Source: Desulfosporosinus sp. FKB
GTDB lineage: Bacteria; Bacillota; Desulfitobacteriia; Desulfitobacteriales; Desulfitobacteriaceae
DNA: 64,000 nt
Direction: 5' to 3'
NCBI RefSeq assembly: GCF_002196705.1
Contig: NZ_NADJ01000037.1
Coordinates: 248,001-312,000, forward strand
The stretch's first letter is position 1, and the number at the start of each line of letters is the position of its first letter. Positions 9,503 through 18,339 of this stretch are shown here, piece by piece. The notes under the pieces were generated by a model. It saw only the letters and a program-made list of their open reading frames with translations. It made no database searches and was not told the DNA's origin. The position numbers and the translations under genes are program-made.

Positions 9503-10411
9503 ATGTCCTGGCAAGTATTTTCAGGAACATTCGAACAAGGTTTAATGTACGCGATCATGGTTCTTGGGGTTTACCTGACCTTTCGTGTGCTTGATTATGC
9601 GGATTTGACGGTTGATGGCAGCTTCACTCTTGGAGCTGCCATTGCCGCCCGTTTAATTTTCGCTGGCCAAAATCCTTGGCTGGCCTCAGGACTAGCCTTC
9701 GTTGGAGGATTGGTGGCTGGGGCTTTTACAGGTCTGTTACACACGAAATTTAAGATTACGCCTTTGCTCTCCGGTATCTTGACCATGACTGCCCTTTACT
9801 CTGTTAACTTAAGGATTATGGGCAGACCTAATATTCCTCTTTTGCGCATGCGAACTATTTTCACGGACTTTGGTAAACTCCCCTTTATGGATCAATATGG
9901 AGTGTTGGTCCTGAGTTTGATCAGCGTATTGATCCTAGGACATCTCCTGTATCTTTTTATGGAAACAGAGATTGGTGTTGCCTTACGTGCTACTGGTGAT
10001 AATGAAATGATGATTCGGAGCCAAGGCGTTAATACGGATCTGATGAAGATTCTTGGTCTCTCAATATCCAACGGGCTGGTCGCCTTTTCCGGCAGCTATG
10101 TCGCTCAAAACAATCAGTTTGCCGATGCCAGCATGGGTATTGGAATGATCATCGCCGGCCTTGCCTCAGTTATCATTGGGGAGGTATTGGTGGGAACATC
10201 CTCGGTAAGGCGAACGATTCTGGCCGTGATTGTCGGGGCCATAGTTTATCGAGTTATAATTGCTTTGGTTTTACAGTTAGGACTGGCTGCGACCGACTTA
10301 AAGTTAGTAACCGCTATCATTGTCATTATCGCCCTAACAACACCCGACATCAAAAAGAAGATTGATCCGCGTTCTGGCACTCGTGACAAAAAGGGGGTAA
10401 CTCATGCTTAG
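9503..10411 (+). CDS. ABC transporter permease (COG4120 type)
   Basis: About 302 residues with eight or more hydrophobic segments, matching the branched-chain-like permease family that pairs with COG2984 binding proteins (DYADLTVDGSFTLGA near the N-terminus, then the cytoplasmic loop GVALRATGDNEMMIRSQGV). ATG 9503 follows GAGGTG by 6 nt. It overlaps the ATPase gene by 8 bp, indicating translational coupling. Confidence 0.88.
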   Translation: MSWQVFSGTFEQGLMYAIMVLGVYLTFRVLDYADLTVDGSFTLGAAIAARLIFAGQNPWLASGLAFVGGLVAGAFTGLLHTKFKITPLLSGILTMTALYSVNLRIMGRPNIPLLRMRTIFTDFGKLPFMDQYGVLVLSLISVLILGHLLYLFMETEIGVALRATGDNEMMIRSQGVNTDLMKILGLSISNGLVAFSGSYVAQNNQFADASMGIGMIIAGLASVIIGEVLVGTSSVRRTILAVIVGAIVYRVIIALVLQLGLAATDLKLVTAIIVIIALTTPDIKKKIDPRSGTRDKKGVTHA

Positions 10412-11198
10412 AGTCCAAAATATCCTCAAGACATTTAATAAAGGGACTGTCAACGAAAAGCTGGCAATTAAAGGCATCACTTTAAACCTTGCTGCCGGGG
10501 ATTTTGTCACAGTTATCGGCAGCAATGGCGCAGGCAAGTCGACTTTACTCAACTCTGTAGCAGGAGACTTTCCTGTAGATAATGGTGAAATCTACATTGG
10601 AGATCGTAAAATCACAGGATGGCCGCAGTATAGACGAGCGAGTCTTGTCAGCCGCGTCTTCCAAGACCCGATGCGGGGTACAGCTTCATCCATGACGATC
10701 GAAGAAAATATGGTTATGGCTTTGCGCCGCGGACAATCTTGTCGCTTACGTCGGGCTATATCAGCCAAGGAGCGGGTATATTTTAGAGAAGAGCTTGCTA
10801 AGCTCAGTTTGGGTTTGGAGAATCGCCTCACCAATAAGGTTAGCCTTTTGTCAGGCGGTCAGCGCCAGGCATTAACTTTGCTTATGGCTACTATACAAAA
10901 GCCCCAGCTCCTTCTGCTTGATGAGCACACTGCAGCTTTAGACCCAAAAACAGCTGAAAAGGTCCTGGATTTAACCTGCCGGGTCGCAGCAGAAAATAAC
11001 CTTACAACTCTTATGATCACACATAATCTCGATCATGCGTTAAGTGTCGGCAACCGCACTATCATGATGCATGAGGGCCAGATCATCCTCGATCTCCGTG
11101 AAGGGGAACGGGAAAATATGACAATAAATCATTTACTGGAAATGTTTGAAAAGGCAAGCGGCTCCCATATTCACAATGACCGCATGATCTTAGCTTAA
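10404..11198 (+). CDS. ABC transporter ATP-binding protein (COG1101 type)
   Basis: 264 residues with Walker A GSNGAGKST, signature LSGGQ, Walker B LLLLDEHTAALD and H-loop ITHN. It powers the importer formed with the two preceding genes. It starts inside the permease gene after AAAGGGGG. Followed by a large hairpin that closes the operon. Confidence 0.9.
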   Translation: MLRVQNILKTFNKGTVNEKLAIKGITLNLAAGDFVTVIGSNGAGKSTLLNSVAGDFPVDNGEIYIGDRKITGWPQYRRASLVSRVFQDPMRGTASSMTIEENMVMALRRGQSCRLRRAISAKERVYFREELAKLSLGLENRLTNKVSLLSGGQRQALTLLMATIQKPQLLLLDEHTAALDPKTAEKVLDLTCRVAAENNLTTLMITHNLDHALSVGNRTIMMHEGQIILDLREGERENMTINHLLEMFEKASGSHIHNDRMILA

Positions 11199-11203
11199 GA
11201 CTA

Positions 11204-11238
11204 AAGAGAGGCCTTACACTGATGTGTTGACCTCTCTT
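11204..11238 (+). terminator. hairpin closing the ABC operon
   Basis: AAGAGAGG (11204-11211) pairs with CCTCTCTT (11231-11238), with a nested ACAC/GTGT pairing inside. It lies 6 bp after the last gene. The following sequence is only weakly T-rich, so termination efficiency is uncertain. Confidence 0.6.
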
Positions 11239-11369
11239 GCACTATAATTTAACATCGTTATTGCTCGCCCCGTTCGATCCTTTACTATGCAGGGTATGCT
11301 ATCAACTACACATTAATATTTGGGCTAGAAAGCGCCAGCTAAAAGTTATCAAAGTACGTTTCAATGAAC

Positions 11370-11894
11370 TTATGCAGCTTCTTTATAACTCAAGGATAAC
11401 CTTTTAGGCTCAGAGTGAAGTTTCTTTTGCTTTATATCAGATCGACCCTTAAATAAGACAATTTTACTATCGGTAACCTTAGGTTGGTCTGCTAATAATA
11501 TGTACTTTTTAGTTATGAAAATAATTCTTTCATCAGAGTTTTTTATCAAATACAGCTTCCCATATTCTTCATCTTCAATAAAATAGTTTTTACCCGAGCT
11601 AATATTACTCATGATCCACATTGTAGTTGAGTACATTGCTACAGTAAGCAATAAGCTCATCAAAAAGGTAAAACAATAAGCATACAAGTTTTCCAATCTC
11701 GAGTCTTTCCCAAGATAAAGGACCAAAGAAATACCAAACACAAGAATCATAGCTCTTACAAAATCAATAAAACGCCCTTTTTCTCCATTCAGAATTCTAC
11801 AATCAACTGTTTCAAACCGGGACATTAGATTAATTACTTCTATGACTAGAGTGCAAAGGCTAGTTATTATTGAATAGCAAATTAATTGTCCCAT
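11370..11894 (-). CDS. membrane protein of unknown function
   Basis: About 174 residues. Hydrophobic segments lie near residues 5-22, 45-62 and 70-95, followed by a soluble C-terminal part with beta-strand-like segments (YGKLYLIKN, RIIFITKKYILLA) and a basic tail. No family is recognised. ATG 11894 is preferred over the in-frame TTG 11900 because GAGGAGGG ends 6 nt before it. Monocistronic as far as can be seen. Confidence 0.6.
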   Translation of the reverse strand: MGQLICYSIITSLCTLVIEVINLMSRFETVDCRILNGEKGRFIDFVRAMILVFGISLVLYLGKDSRLENLYAYCFTFLMSLLLTVAMYSTTMWIMSNISSGKNYFIEDEEYGKLYLIKNSDERIIFITKKYILLADQPKVTDSKIVLFKGRSDIKQKKLHSEPKRLSLSYKEAA

Positions 11895-12171
11895 TACCAA
11901 CCCTCCTCTGTTCTTAAAAAAGAGTTTGCTTTATCACAGAATATTGATTTACAACTTAAGTCTCATCCAAATAGGACTTAAGTACCATTGAAAACATTAT
12001 ACAATTATACAAAATAATATTCAGTATTTTGACAACATCTTAACATTTTTATCTATATAACTACAAATTACCACAAATGACAATGGCACTAGCATTCTAT
12101 TCAAAGAATACTTAGTGCCATACCTTTATCCAGTCGACTATTTCTTCTTGAGCTTAGCAAGTGCCTATCCA

Positions 12172-12540
12172 TTAATGATGATGTCCGCCGCAATTCTCTG
12201 TCCCATCGAAATTTTTGATGATTTTTAATGAATTCTTTTCCATTAAATTGAGTGCATTTTGAACTGAACTACCGGCACTACAAAATCTTGTTACATTAGC
12301 ATCCGCTAATATATTAAATGCTAAAGATTCTATTTTGCCTGTTATTAGAGCCTCACAATCATGCTTTAACACTTCACTCGCCAGGCTTTCTGCAGAAGAG
12401 TATTCCAAGGATTTATTATTTTTAATAACTGTAATACTTAAATCGTTCATGTTGACAATTAGAAGATATGAGCATCGTTCAAATTGTTCAGATACCCTAC
12501 TGTCCAAACTTTTACCGTCTGCGGCTACCGCAATATTCAT
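12172..12540 (-). CDS. NifX/NifB-associated (dinitrogenase cofactor-like) family protein
   Basis: 122 residues of the small fold shared by NifX, NafY and the NifB C-terminus: N-terminal MNIAVAADGKSLDSRVSEQF, a central LASEVLKHDCEALITG and a C-terminal region, then a metal-binding-looking tail CGGHHH. Stand-alone members are common in anaerobes that lack nitrogenase and are thought to bind metal or Fe-S clusters. No nif gene is adjacent. ATG preceded by GTGAGGG. Confidence 0.8.
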   Translation of the reverse strand: MNIAVAADGKSLDSRVSEQFERCSYLLIVNMNDLSITVIKNNKSLEYSSAESLASEVLKHDCEALITGKIESLAFNILADANVTRFCSAGSSVQNALNLMEKNSLKIIKNFDGTENCGGHHH

Positions 12541-12833
12541 TATTATCCCTCACTTTATCTATATGTGATAGGAATTCGTGTTAAATACAACCCCTATTTC
12601 ATCAATACCCTTCTGAAATTGATCCGGTGATCATTAACATATATCATATTTCGGCTTTTATCGTTCAACAATCAACCGTAAACTGCTATTTATTATGTTC
12701 GTCATTTAATTGCTAAATTCCTTTGACATACCGACATTTTCTTATTATTGCGGAGCTATATCGTTTCCATTATCTTGATCTGGGAGGATTTCGCTCAGAG
12801 AAAACACTTCCCCTTACTCTTTAATTATGGGCC

Positions 12834-13238
12834 TTACTTAACAGTATTAGCGGCATTTTTCATCACGGTTACTAATTCATCTCTTTTTGTACCGCTAACG
12901 CAGACATCATAAAAACCCATGCTCTTAAGGATTTTAACATCATTCGGAGGGATAACTCCGCCAATGACAAAGGCTATATTTTGATCAATGCCTTTTTGTC
13001 TTGCTAATTCCAAAAGATGTTTTCCAGTACGCAAATGGGCTCCCGAAAGTGAGCTGACACCAATAATTTGTACATCTTCTTCCGTCGCTGCTTTCAGTGC
13101 ATTTTCTGCAGTGGTGTTGCCCATATAGACAACTTCCATACCTTCTTCTTTCAAAATTGTACTCACGACGATGATCCCGCGATTATGTGTCTCGGGTCCG
13201 AGGCAGCACATTAAAACTTTAATCTTTTTATCTTCCAA
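12834..13238 (-). CDS. B12-binding small subunit of acyl-CoA mutase
   Basis: Binds adenosylcobalamin for the mutase encoded just upstream. About 134 residues of the MCM C-terminal B12 fold: the cobalt-ligand His lies in PETHNRG (His18), followed by the SSL and GGVIPP segments. The classic DxHxxG reads ExHxxG here, an unusual Asp to Glu change. TTG 13238 is preferred: GGGGGTG ends about 6 nt before it and it falls after the large-subunit stop, whereas the longer frame would start inside the large-subunit gene. Confidence 0.85.
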   Translation of the reverse strand: MEDKKIKVLMCCLGPETHNRGIIVVSTILKEEGMEVVYMGNTTAENALKAATEEDVQIIGVSSLSGAHLRTGKHLLELARQKGIDQNIAFVIGGVIPPNDVKILKSMGFYDVCVSGTKRDELVTVMKNAANTVK

Positions 13239-13258
13239 CGTTGTACACCCCCATTCAA

Positions 13259-15019
13259 TTAAAATACACTGGGCCGTTTCCAAAGGCCAAAAACTTCTTT
13301 AAAGATCTTCCATTGTTCACCAACCGTACAACCTGCCCTAGCACAATTCACTGTATATTCCATAACGTTCTTGCCATCTCTGCAGGCTATTCTTAATTCA
13401 TTAAGGGCTTTTTCCACCTCAGCACTATCTCTATTCTTTTTGTGCTCCTCAAGCCGTTGTAATTGTCTAGTCTCACATTCCTCAGGATAATGGAAGGCTT
13501 CAAAATCTTCTCCTTCACTACTTTTCTGGTAATTATGGCCAACAATTTTAATTTCACCTTTTTCAATTCGCATTTGTTCTTTATACATGTAATTGTATAT
13601 TTTTCTGCTGAGATAACCGTTAGAAATGGCTTCTACATAGCCGCCTTGGTTCTCAATCTCTGTGATTTCGGCTAAGATTTTCTCTTCCATCTGATTGGTC
13701 AAAGCTTCTACGTAATAGGAACCTCCCAATGGATCAACAACAGCGGTAACTCCTGTTTCATGTTCAATAATTTGTTGTGTCCGTAAAGAAAGAAGTGATG
13801 CTTCCTCAGAAGGAACCGATATTGCCTCATCATACGAATCGACATGCAAAGACTGAACCCCGCCGAGAACAGCAGCCAGCGCTTCGAAAGCGGATCGGAT
13901 AGCATTGTTGTAGGGTTCTTCTCTGACCAGACTTATACCTGAAGTCTGTAGATGACATCTCATCCAGGTTGACCGATCGCTCTTAGCATTGTACTTATAT
14001 TTAAGAATTCTGTACCAAAGTCTCCTCATGGCCCGTAGTCTGGCTACCTCCTCAAAGATATCCATCCCTCCGGACCAAAAGAAAGCTAATCGCTCAGCTA
14101 CCCAGTCCACTTCGTAGCCGCGTTGAATCATTTCATCCAAGATCGCCATCCCGTGAGTCGCTGCTACAGCCATCTCTGTGACTCCGGATGTCCCAAATTC
14201 TCGGAAATTGTAACCATTAAGCGTAATGAAATTCCATTTTGGCACATTCTTACGGATGAATTCAATATTGTCACACTCAATCCGGAAACAGTCTTTGGGC
14301 GGAATATATTCAGAAGAATTACGAACAAGTTCTTCAAGGGTCATATCATTTTGTGAACTGCCTTTAAGTTGCTCCCAAGGTACGCCTCTTTTTTCGGCCA
14401 TGACCAAATACATTGGAAAGAGGCAGGCAGTATTGGAAGGGTAGTGAGTAACAATGGAGGAGGTTTCGTTAGCAATATCAATCCCTTCATAAAGCAACTC
14501 CCAGTCACTAATATGGTTGACGCTGACTCCGCAGGATCCGACGGAACCTTGTGCCATTGGGTCGTCACAATCATACATTTGAATCGTAGGCATATCAAAA
14601 AGCAGATTAATTCCTGTAGCTCCGTGATTCAGTAAATACTTTATGCGGGCGTTCGTGTCCTCCGGGCCGCCAAAACCGACCAGTTGACGTTGGGTAAAGG
14701 TGCGGCCGCGATACATATTACTATGAATTCCCCTGGTAAACGGAGCTTCTCCTGGATTTCCCAGCTGTCCACAATAATCTGTATTAGCAATATTTAATGG
14801 AGTATAGATCATTTCCCGTGGAATTTCCGACCCCAGAACTGTTAAGGGAACATTTTCCCAATTATTGAGATCCTTGGGATTAACCCTTTCTTTTTTCCAT
14901 TGATTAAGCACTTCTTGAACCTTTGCAAGATAAGTTGGATCGTAGACATGGTAATTTTCAGTTCTCTTCATAGTCTCTTTGAGCATTTCTGACGTTGTTT
15001 TCTGTTGCTCACTTGCCAT
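13259..15019 (-). CDS. B12-dependent acyl-CoA mutase large subunit, divergent
   Basis: About 586 residues, the substrate-binding TIM barrel of the methylmalonyl-CoA mutase family with the B12 domain on a separate protein, as in isobutyryl- and 2-hydroxyisobutyryl-CoA mutases. Family landmarks: PFTRGIHSNMYRGRTFT, FGGPEDTN, QNDMTLEELVRN, FFWSGGMD, CHLQTSG, GGVQSLH, DPLGGSYY. Aligned by eye to MCM numbering, Tyr89 is His99, Gln197 is kept (Gln223), Arg207 is kept (Arg233), and catalytic His244 is replaced by Asn271 (NGYNFREFG against SGYHMQEAG). The kept Arg favours a carboxylated acyl-CoA, but the missing His argues against ordinary methylmalonyl-CoA mutase. Substrate not decidable. RBS GAGGAAGGTG. 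Confidence 0.85.
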   Translation of the reverse strand: MASEQQKTTSEMLKETMKRTENYHVYDPTYLAKVQEVLNQWKKERVNPKDLNNWENVPLTVLGSEIPREMIYTPLNIANTDYCGQLGNPGEAPFTRGIHSNMYRGRTFTQRQLVGFGGPEDTNARIKYLLNHGATGINLLFDMPTIQMYDCDDPMAQGSVGSCGVSVNHISDWELLYEGIDIANETSSIVTHYPSNTACLFPMYLVMAEKRGVPWEQLKGSSQNDMTLEELVRNSSEYIPPKDCFRIECDNIEFIRKNVPKWNFITLNGYNFREFGTSGVTEMAVAATHGMAILDEMIQRGYEVDWVAERLAFFWSGGMDIFEEVARLRAMRRLWYRILKYKYNAKSDRSTWMRCHLQTSGISLVREEPYNNAIRSAFEALAAVLGGVQSLHVDSYDEAISVPSEEASLLSLRTQQIIEHETGVTAVVDPLGGSYYVEALTNQMEEKILAEITEIENQGGYVEAISNGYLSRKIYNYMYKEQMRIEKGEIKIVGHNYQKSSEGEDFEAFHYPEECETRQLQRLEEHKKNRDSAEVEKALNELRIACRDGKNVMEYTVNCARAGCTVGEQWKIFKEVFGLWKRPSVF

Positions 15020-15022
15020 AAT

Positions 15023-15982
15023 TCATTCACCTTCCTCAATGTGTATTGGTAAAAGCAGCTGCAGAATTTCATCCGCGGCATGATAAGGATTTAGGCCCTC
15101 CTCTTGAACTGTTTTTAAAATTGTTTTAACTTCCTCAACTCCTAGAAAGCTTTCACGCAAGTATTTCTTCAATCCCTCTTCTACGGCACCGCAGCATGTT
15201 TGTTCACGCTGCAGCTTGGTCTGTCGTTCTTTTAATCCCGATTGACTTAAAAAAGTTCTGTGTCTTTGAATAGCTTCATAAAGGTCTGAGATCCCTCGGC
15301 TATTAAGTGCTTCCGTTAATAAAATTTCCGGAGTCCAGTCACTTTCTTTCCTTAAATAGAGCATCATTTGTAGGTCCTCAGCAACATCTTGAGCACCTGA
15401 AAGATCTGCTTTATTGACTACTAACACATCAGCAATTTCTAAGATCCCAGCTTTTAAGGCCTGCAACTGATCGCCCAGTCCCGGGACAGAAACAACGATC
15501 TTTGTGTCAGCATAACGAATAATATCGGCTTCCATTTGACCCACACCTACGGTTTCTACGATGATAACCTCTTTCCCAAAGGCATCCATCAATTTAATAA
15601 TTTCACCTAACCTGGGAGCCAAACCGCCCAGTGCACCCCGTGTGGCTAAACTACGCAAGTATACACCGTCATCTCTATAGGCCCATTCCATTCGCACTCG
15701 ATCACCAAGAAAAGCTCCCCCACTAAAAATACTGCTGGGGTCTACACAGAGTACACCGACACTTTGACCTTTACTTCTAAAATTACGGATCAACTTATCA
15801 ACTAAGGTGCTTTTTCCAGCGCCGGGGGAGCCAGTGACTCCGAGAACATATGCTTTGCCTGTCAGAGGATAGATTGCCTTCATAATATTGAGCAATTGAG
15901 GGCTATCATTCTCGACCATCGTGATTAGCTTACTAAGAGCTATTCGATCCTTTTGGATTAAGCGTTCAATCAGTTTTTCCAT
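15023..15982 (-). CDS. meaB: MeaB/ArgK-type G3E GTPase, mutase chaperone
   Basis: GTPase that loads or protects adenosylcobalamin on acyl-CoA mutases. About 319 residues with P-loop GVTGSPGAGKST, the DPSSIFSGGAFLGDRVRM segment (switch region), TVGVGQME and NKAD. ATG 15982 is chosen because GGAG lies 8 nt upstream and the N-terminus then matches the family; longer frames would run into the SDR gene. It sits directly before the mutase large subunit, the usual partner. Confidence 0.92.
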   Translation of the reverse strand: MEKLIERLIQKDRIALSKLITMVENDSPQLLNIMKAIYPLTGKAYVLGVTGSPGAGKSTLVDKLIRNFRSKGQSVGVLCVDPSSIFSGGAFLGDRVRMEWAYRDDGVYLRSLATRGALGGLAPRLGEIIKLMDAFGKEVIIVETVGVGQMEADIIRYADTKIVVSVPGLGDQLQALKAGILEIADVLVVNKADLSGAQDVAEDLQMMLYLRKESDWTPEILLTEALNSRGISDLYEAIQRHRTFLSQSGLKERQTKLQREQTCCGAVEEGLKKYLRESFLGVEEVKTILKTVQEEGLNPYHAADEILQLLLPIHIEEGE

Positions 15983-16034
15983 CTCCGCATCTCCATTATC
16001 ATACGTGTTGAATATGCCCACCTTTGAATGAATG

Positions 16035-16781
16035 TCAAATAAAATATCCTCCATTGATATCGATAACAGCACCTGTCATGTAGGACGCAGCATCAGCCGC
16101 GACAAAAACAACAACATCTGCGACTTCAGTCGGTTCTGCTAAACGTCCTGCAGGAATCTTGTCAATGAGCGCCTGAAGGTGTTCTTCAGGATATTTCAGC
16201 ATCATATCCGTTTTAATATAACCTGGAGCCAGTGCATTACAGGTGATTCCTTTTGGCATATTCTCAACAGCAGTAACTTTAGTTAAGCCAATTAAACCCG
16301 ATTTTGTTGAGGCATAATACCCTGTCCCGAAGATACCCAGCCTAGCCGTGAGAGATGAAATGTTGACAATTCGGCCATAATTATTTTGTCTCATACTAGG
16401 CAATACAGCTTTGGTACAGATGAAAGGACCGGTAAGATTAACATTCATTACGGCATTCCAATTCTTCAAATTGCCTTTATGGATTAAACCATCACGATTA
16501 ATACCGGCATTGTTAACAAGGATATCGATACGTCCGAAACGTGTTATGATTTGCTCGACCATCTTATTGACTTCACTTTCTTGAGTTACGTCCGCGAGGA
16601 AAGCCTCAGCGTCTGTCCCCATTTTACGAAGTTCTGAGACGGTCTCATGGGCTTTAACCTCATTTAGGGAGATATCGTTAATCGCGAGTTTGGCTCCCTC
16701 CTTTGCCAAAGCGAAAGCAATTGCTTTCCCCAATCCTTGACCGCTGCCTGTTACTAAAGCAACCCTATTTTTAGTTTTCAT
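16035..16781 (-). CDS. SDR-family dehydrogenase (FabG/3-hydroxyacyl-CoA dehydrogenase-like)
   Basis: 248 residues: NAD(P)-binding GSGQGLGKA (TGxxxGxG type), NNAGINRDG, catalytic Ser and YYASTKSG (Tyr-x-x-x-Lys), and the C-terminal GAVIDINGGYFI. Typical length for the family. In this operon it most likely oxidises or reduces a hydroxyacyl-CoA that feeds or leaves the mutase; cofactor preference is not visible with certainty. RBS GGAAAGGAAGG. Confidence 0.88.
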   Translation of the reverse strand: MKTKNRVALVTGSGQGLGKAIAFALAKEGAKLAINDISLNEVKAHETVSELRKMGTDAEAFLADVTQESEVNKMVEQIITRFGRIDILVNNAGINRDGLIHKGNLKNWNAVMNVNLTGPFICTKAVLPSMRQNNYGRIVNISSLTARLGIFGTGYYASTKSGLIGLTKVTAVENMPKGITCNALAPGYIKTDMMLKYPEEHLQALIDKIPAGRLAEPTEVADVVVFVAADAASYMTGAVIDINGGYFI

Positions 16782-16831
16782 GGATTACCTTCCTTTCCAC
16801 TATTTAAAATTACCTCGAACAATTCATGACC

Positions 16832-18142
16832 TTAATCCACAACTTGTTTTCCGGAAACAAACAACGCACACACGAAGATTCCAATAATTGATAAGATGAT
16901 CGCAACACTCAATGCATAGACCCAAGATCCTGTTTCATTGACGATAAATCCTGTAATGATCGGCGCAATAATACCAGCGATGGTCCCAAAGGTATTCATA
17001 AGGCCGGATATTAAGCCCGCATTTTTGGGTCCAAGATCAATGGGGAGCGCCCAGAAAGAGGAGAAATTCATAGACAAGAAGGACACCGCGAGAGTAATCC
17101 ACAAAACAGCCATTCCACCAGTTGCCGCCATTGCTCCAAGGTAAAGGAATAAGGCGCTCCCTCCAAAGGCTGCGTACATAATGTACTTGCGGGCACGGGT
17201 TACACCAATTTTAGGTATCATGCGATCTGAAATATACCCAGCCAGATTTGTTATTACAAAGGCTCCAAGATAAGGAAGCATTCCGTAAATACCCATTTTT
17301 AAGATGCTAAAATGACGGGCCATAACGAGGTATCCTGGAAGCCAAGTCAAGTAAAGATACCAAGAGTAATTCTGAAAAAAATAATTGATAGCTAAAGCCC
17401 AAACAGGACCAGATTTTAGGACGGCACTCATGTCATTTGAATGCTCTTTCTTAGCCCCATGCCCCTTACCAATTAGCACTAATTCCTCCTGATTAACTTT
17501 GGGGTGATCTGACGGACGATCTTTGGCATACCATAACCAGAAAAGAGTCCAGATCAATCCTAACAGACCGGCAAAATAAAAGGCTGCTGGCCACCCATAG
17601 GTACTAATTATCCAGGCACTGATTGGAACCGAAACAGCTAAGCTTAAAGCCATTCCTGATAAATTCAAAGCTTGTGAACGTGCCCTTTCTTTGGAAGGCA
17701 CCCAATTGGAAGCTATAGCGGTTTCCGCAGGAAATGTTACAGCTTCGCCAAGCCCCATCAATGCTCTGACTATCCATAAACTGTTTAGACTTTTTGCAAA
17801 GGGTGTAACTGCAGTAAATATTGACCACCAGGCGACACCCACTGCTAATACCCGTTTGCCGCCAATTTTATCCGCTATCCATCCCGCAGGAATTTGCAAA
17901 ATAAGATAACCTACAAAAAAGGCTGAAAGAATTGAGCCCCATTGGGCAGTATTCCAGCCATGTTCCTTCATAATCGTCACAGAAGCTACGGAAAGGTTGG
18001 CTCTATCCATATAAGCAATGACAATACTTAAAAAGGTCAGGATAACAATATTAGTACGAACTCTAGTGGGTTTTGTTCCGTTAGCTTTGGACTCAGTACT
18101 CTTTGAATTACGGTTAATTGGTTTTAGTGGAATCTCATTCAA
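16832..18142 (-). CDS. MFS transporter, anion:cation symporter (ACS) type
   Basis: 436 residues with 12 predicted membrane spans. Segments typical of the ACS family of organic-anion symporters are GWIADKIGGKRVL (loop 2-3) and ALMGLGEAVTFPAETAIASNW. Members carry sugar acids, phthalates and other carboxylates, so it probably imports the organic acid degraded through the mutase. Start is TTG 18142 behind GGGGGGTG; no ATG lies in frame before the first helix. First gene after the sigma-54 promoter at 18190-18205. Confidence 0.85.
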   Translation of the reverse strand: MNEIPLKPINRNSKSTESKANGTKPTRVRTNIVILTFLSIVIAYMDRANLSVASVTIMKEHGWNTAQWGSILSAFFVGYLILQIPAGWIADKIGGKRVLAVGVAWWSIFTAVTPFAKSLNSLWIVRALMGLGEAVTFPAETAIASNWVPSKERARSQALNLSGMALSLAVSVPISAWIISTYGWPAAFYFAGLLGLIWTLFWLWYAKDRPSDHPKVNQEELVLIGKGHGAKKEHSNDMSAVLKSGPVWALAINYFFQNYSWYLYLTWLPGYLVMARHFSILKMGIYGMLPYLGAFVITNLAGYISDRMIPKIGVTRARKYIMYAAFGGSALFLYLGAMAATGGMAVLWITLAVSFLSMNFSSFWALPIDLGPKNAGLISGLMNTFGTIAGIIAPIITGFIVNETGSWVYALSVAIILSIIGIFVCALFVSGKQVVD

Positions 18143-18189
18143 GTCACTTCACCCCCCAAATTTTTAGAGCGCACTCATTAAGATTTATT

Positions 18190-18205
18190 TGCAAAAACCG
18201 TGCCA
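18190..18205 (-). promoter_or_regulatory. sigma-54 (-24/-12) promoter of the mutase operon
   Basis: TGGCAC GGTTT TTGCA on the minus strand is a full match to the sigma-54 consensus (TGGCAC-N5-TTGCA/T). It lies 47 bp before the MFS gene and immediately beside the gene of a sigma-54 activator. Confidence 0.88.
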
Positions 18206-18273
18206 ATATATTTTAAATATTCTGATAACTATAAGGGTTTATATCCTCATTTTTTGGGGTATTTAGAATTAGA

Positions 18274-18304
18274 CAAAAAATTAGCGATGCTCTATTGCAT
18301 CGCT
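18274..18304 (-). terminator. terminator of the sigma-54 activator gene
   Basis: AGCGATGC / GCATCGCT stem (18283-18290, 18297-18304) with a 6-nt loop, followed on the minus strand by AATTTTTTGTCT. It separates the activator gene from the sigma-54 promoter of the next operon. Confidence 0.75.
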
Positions 18305-18339
18305 TTAGCTCTTTTTACAGGAAACTCCTGATGCTCTGG

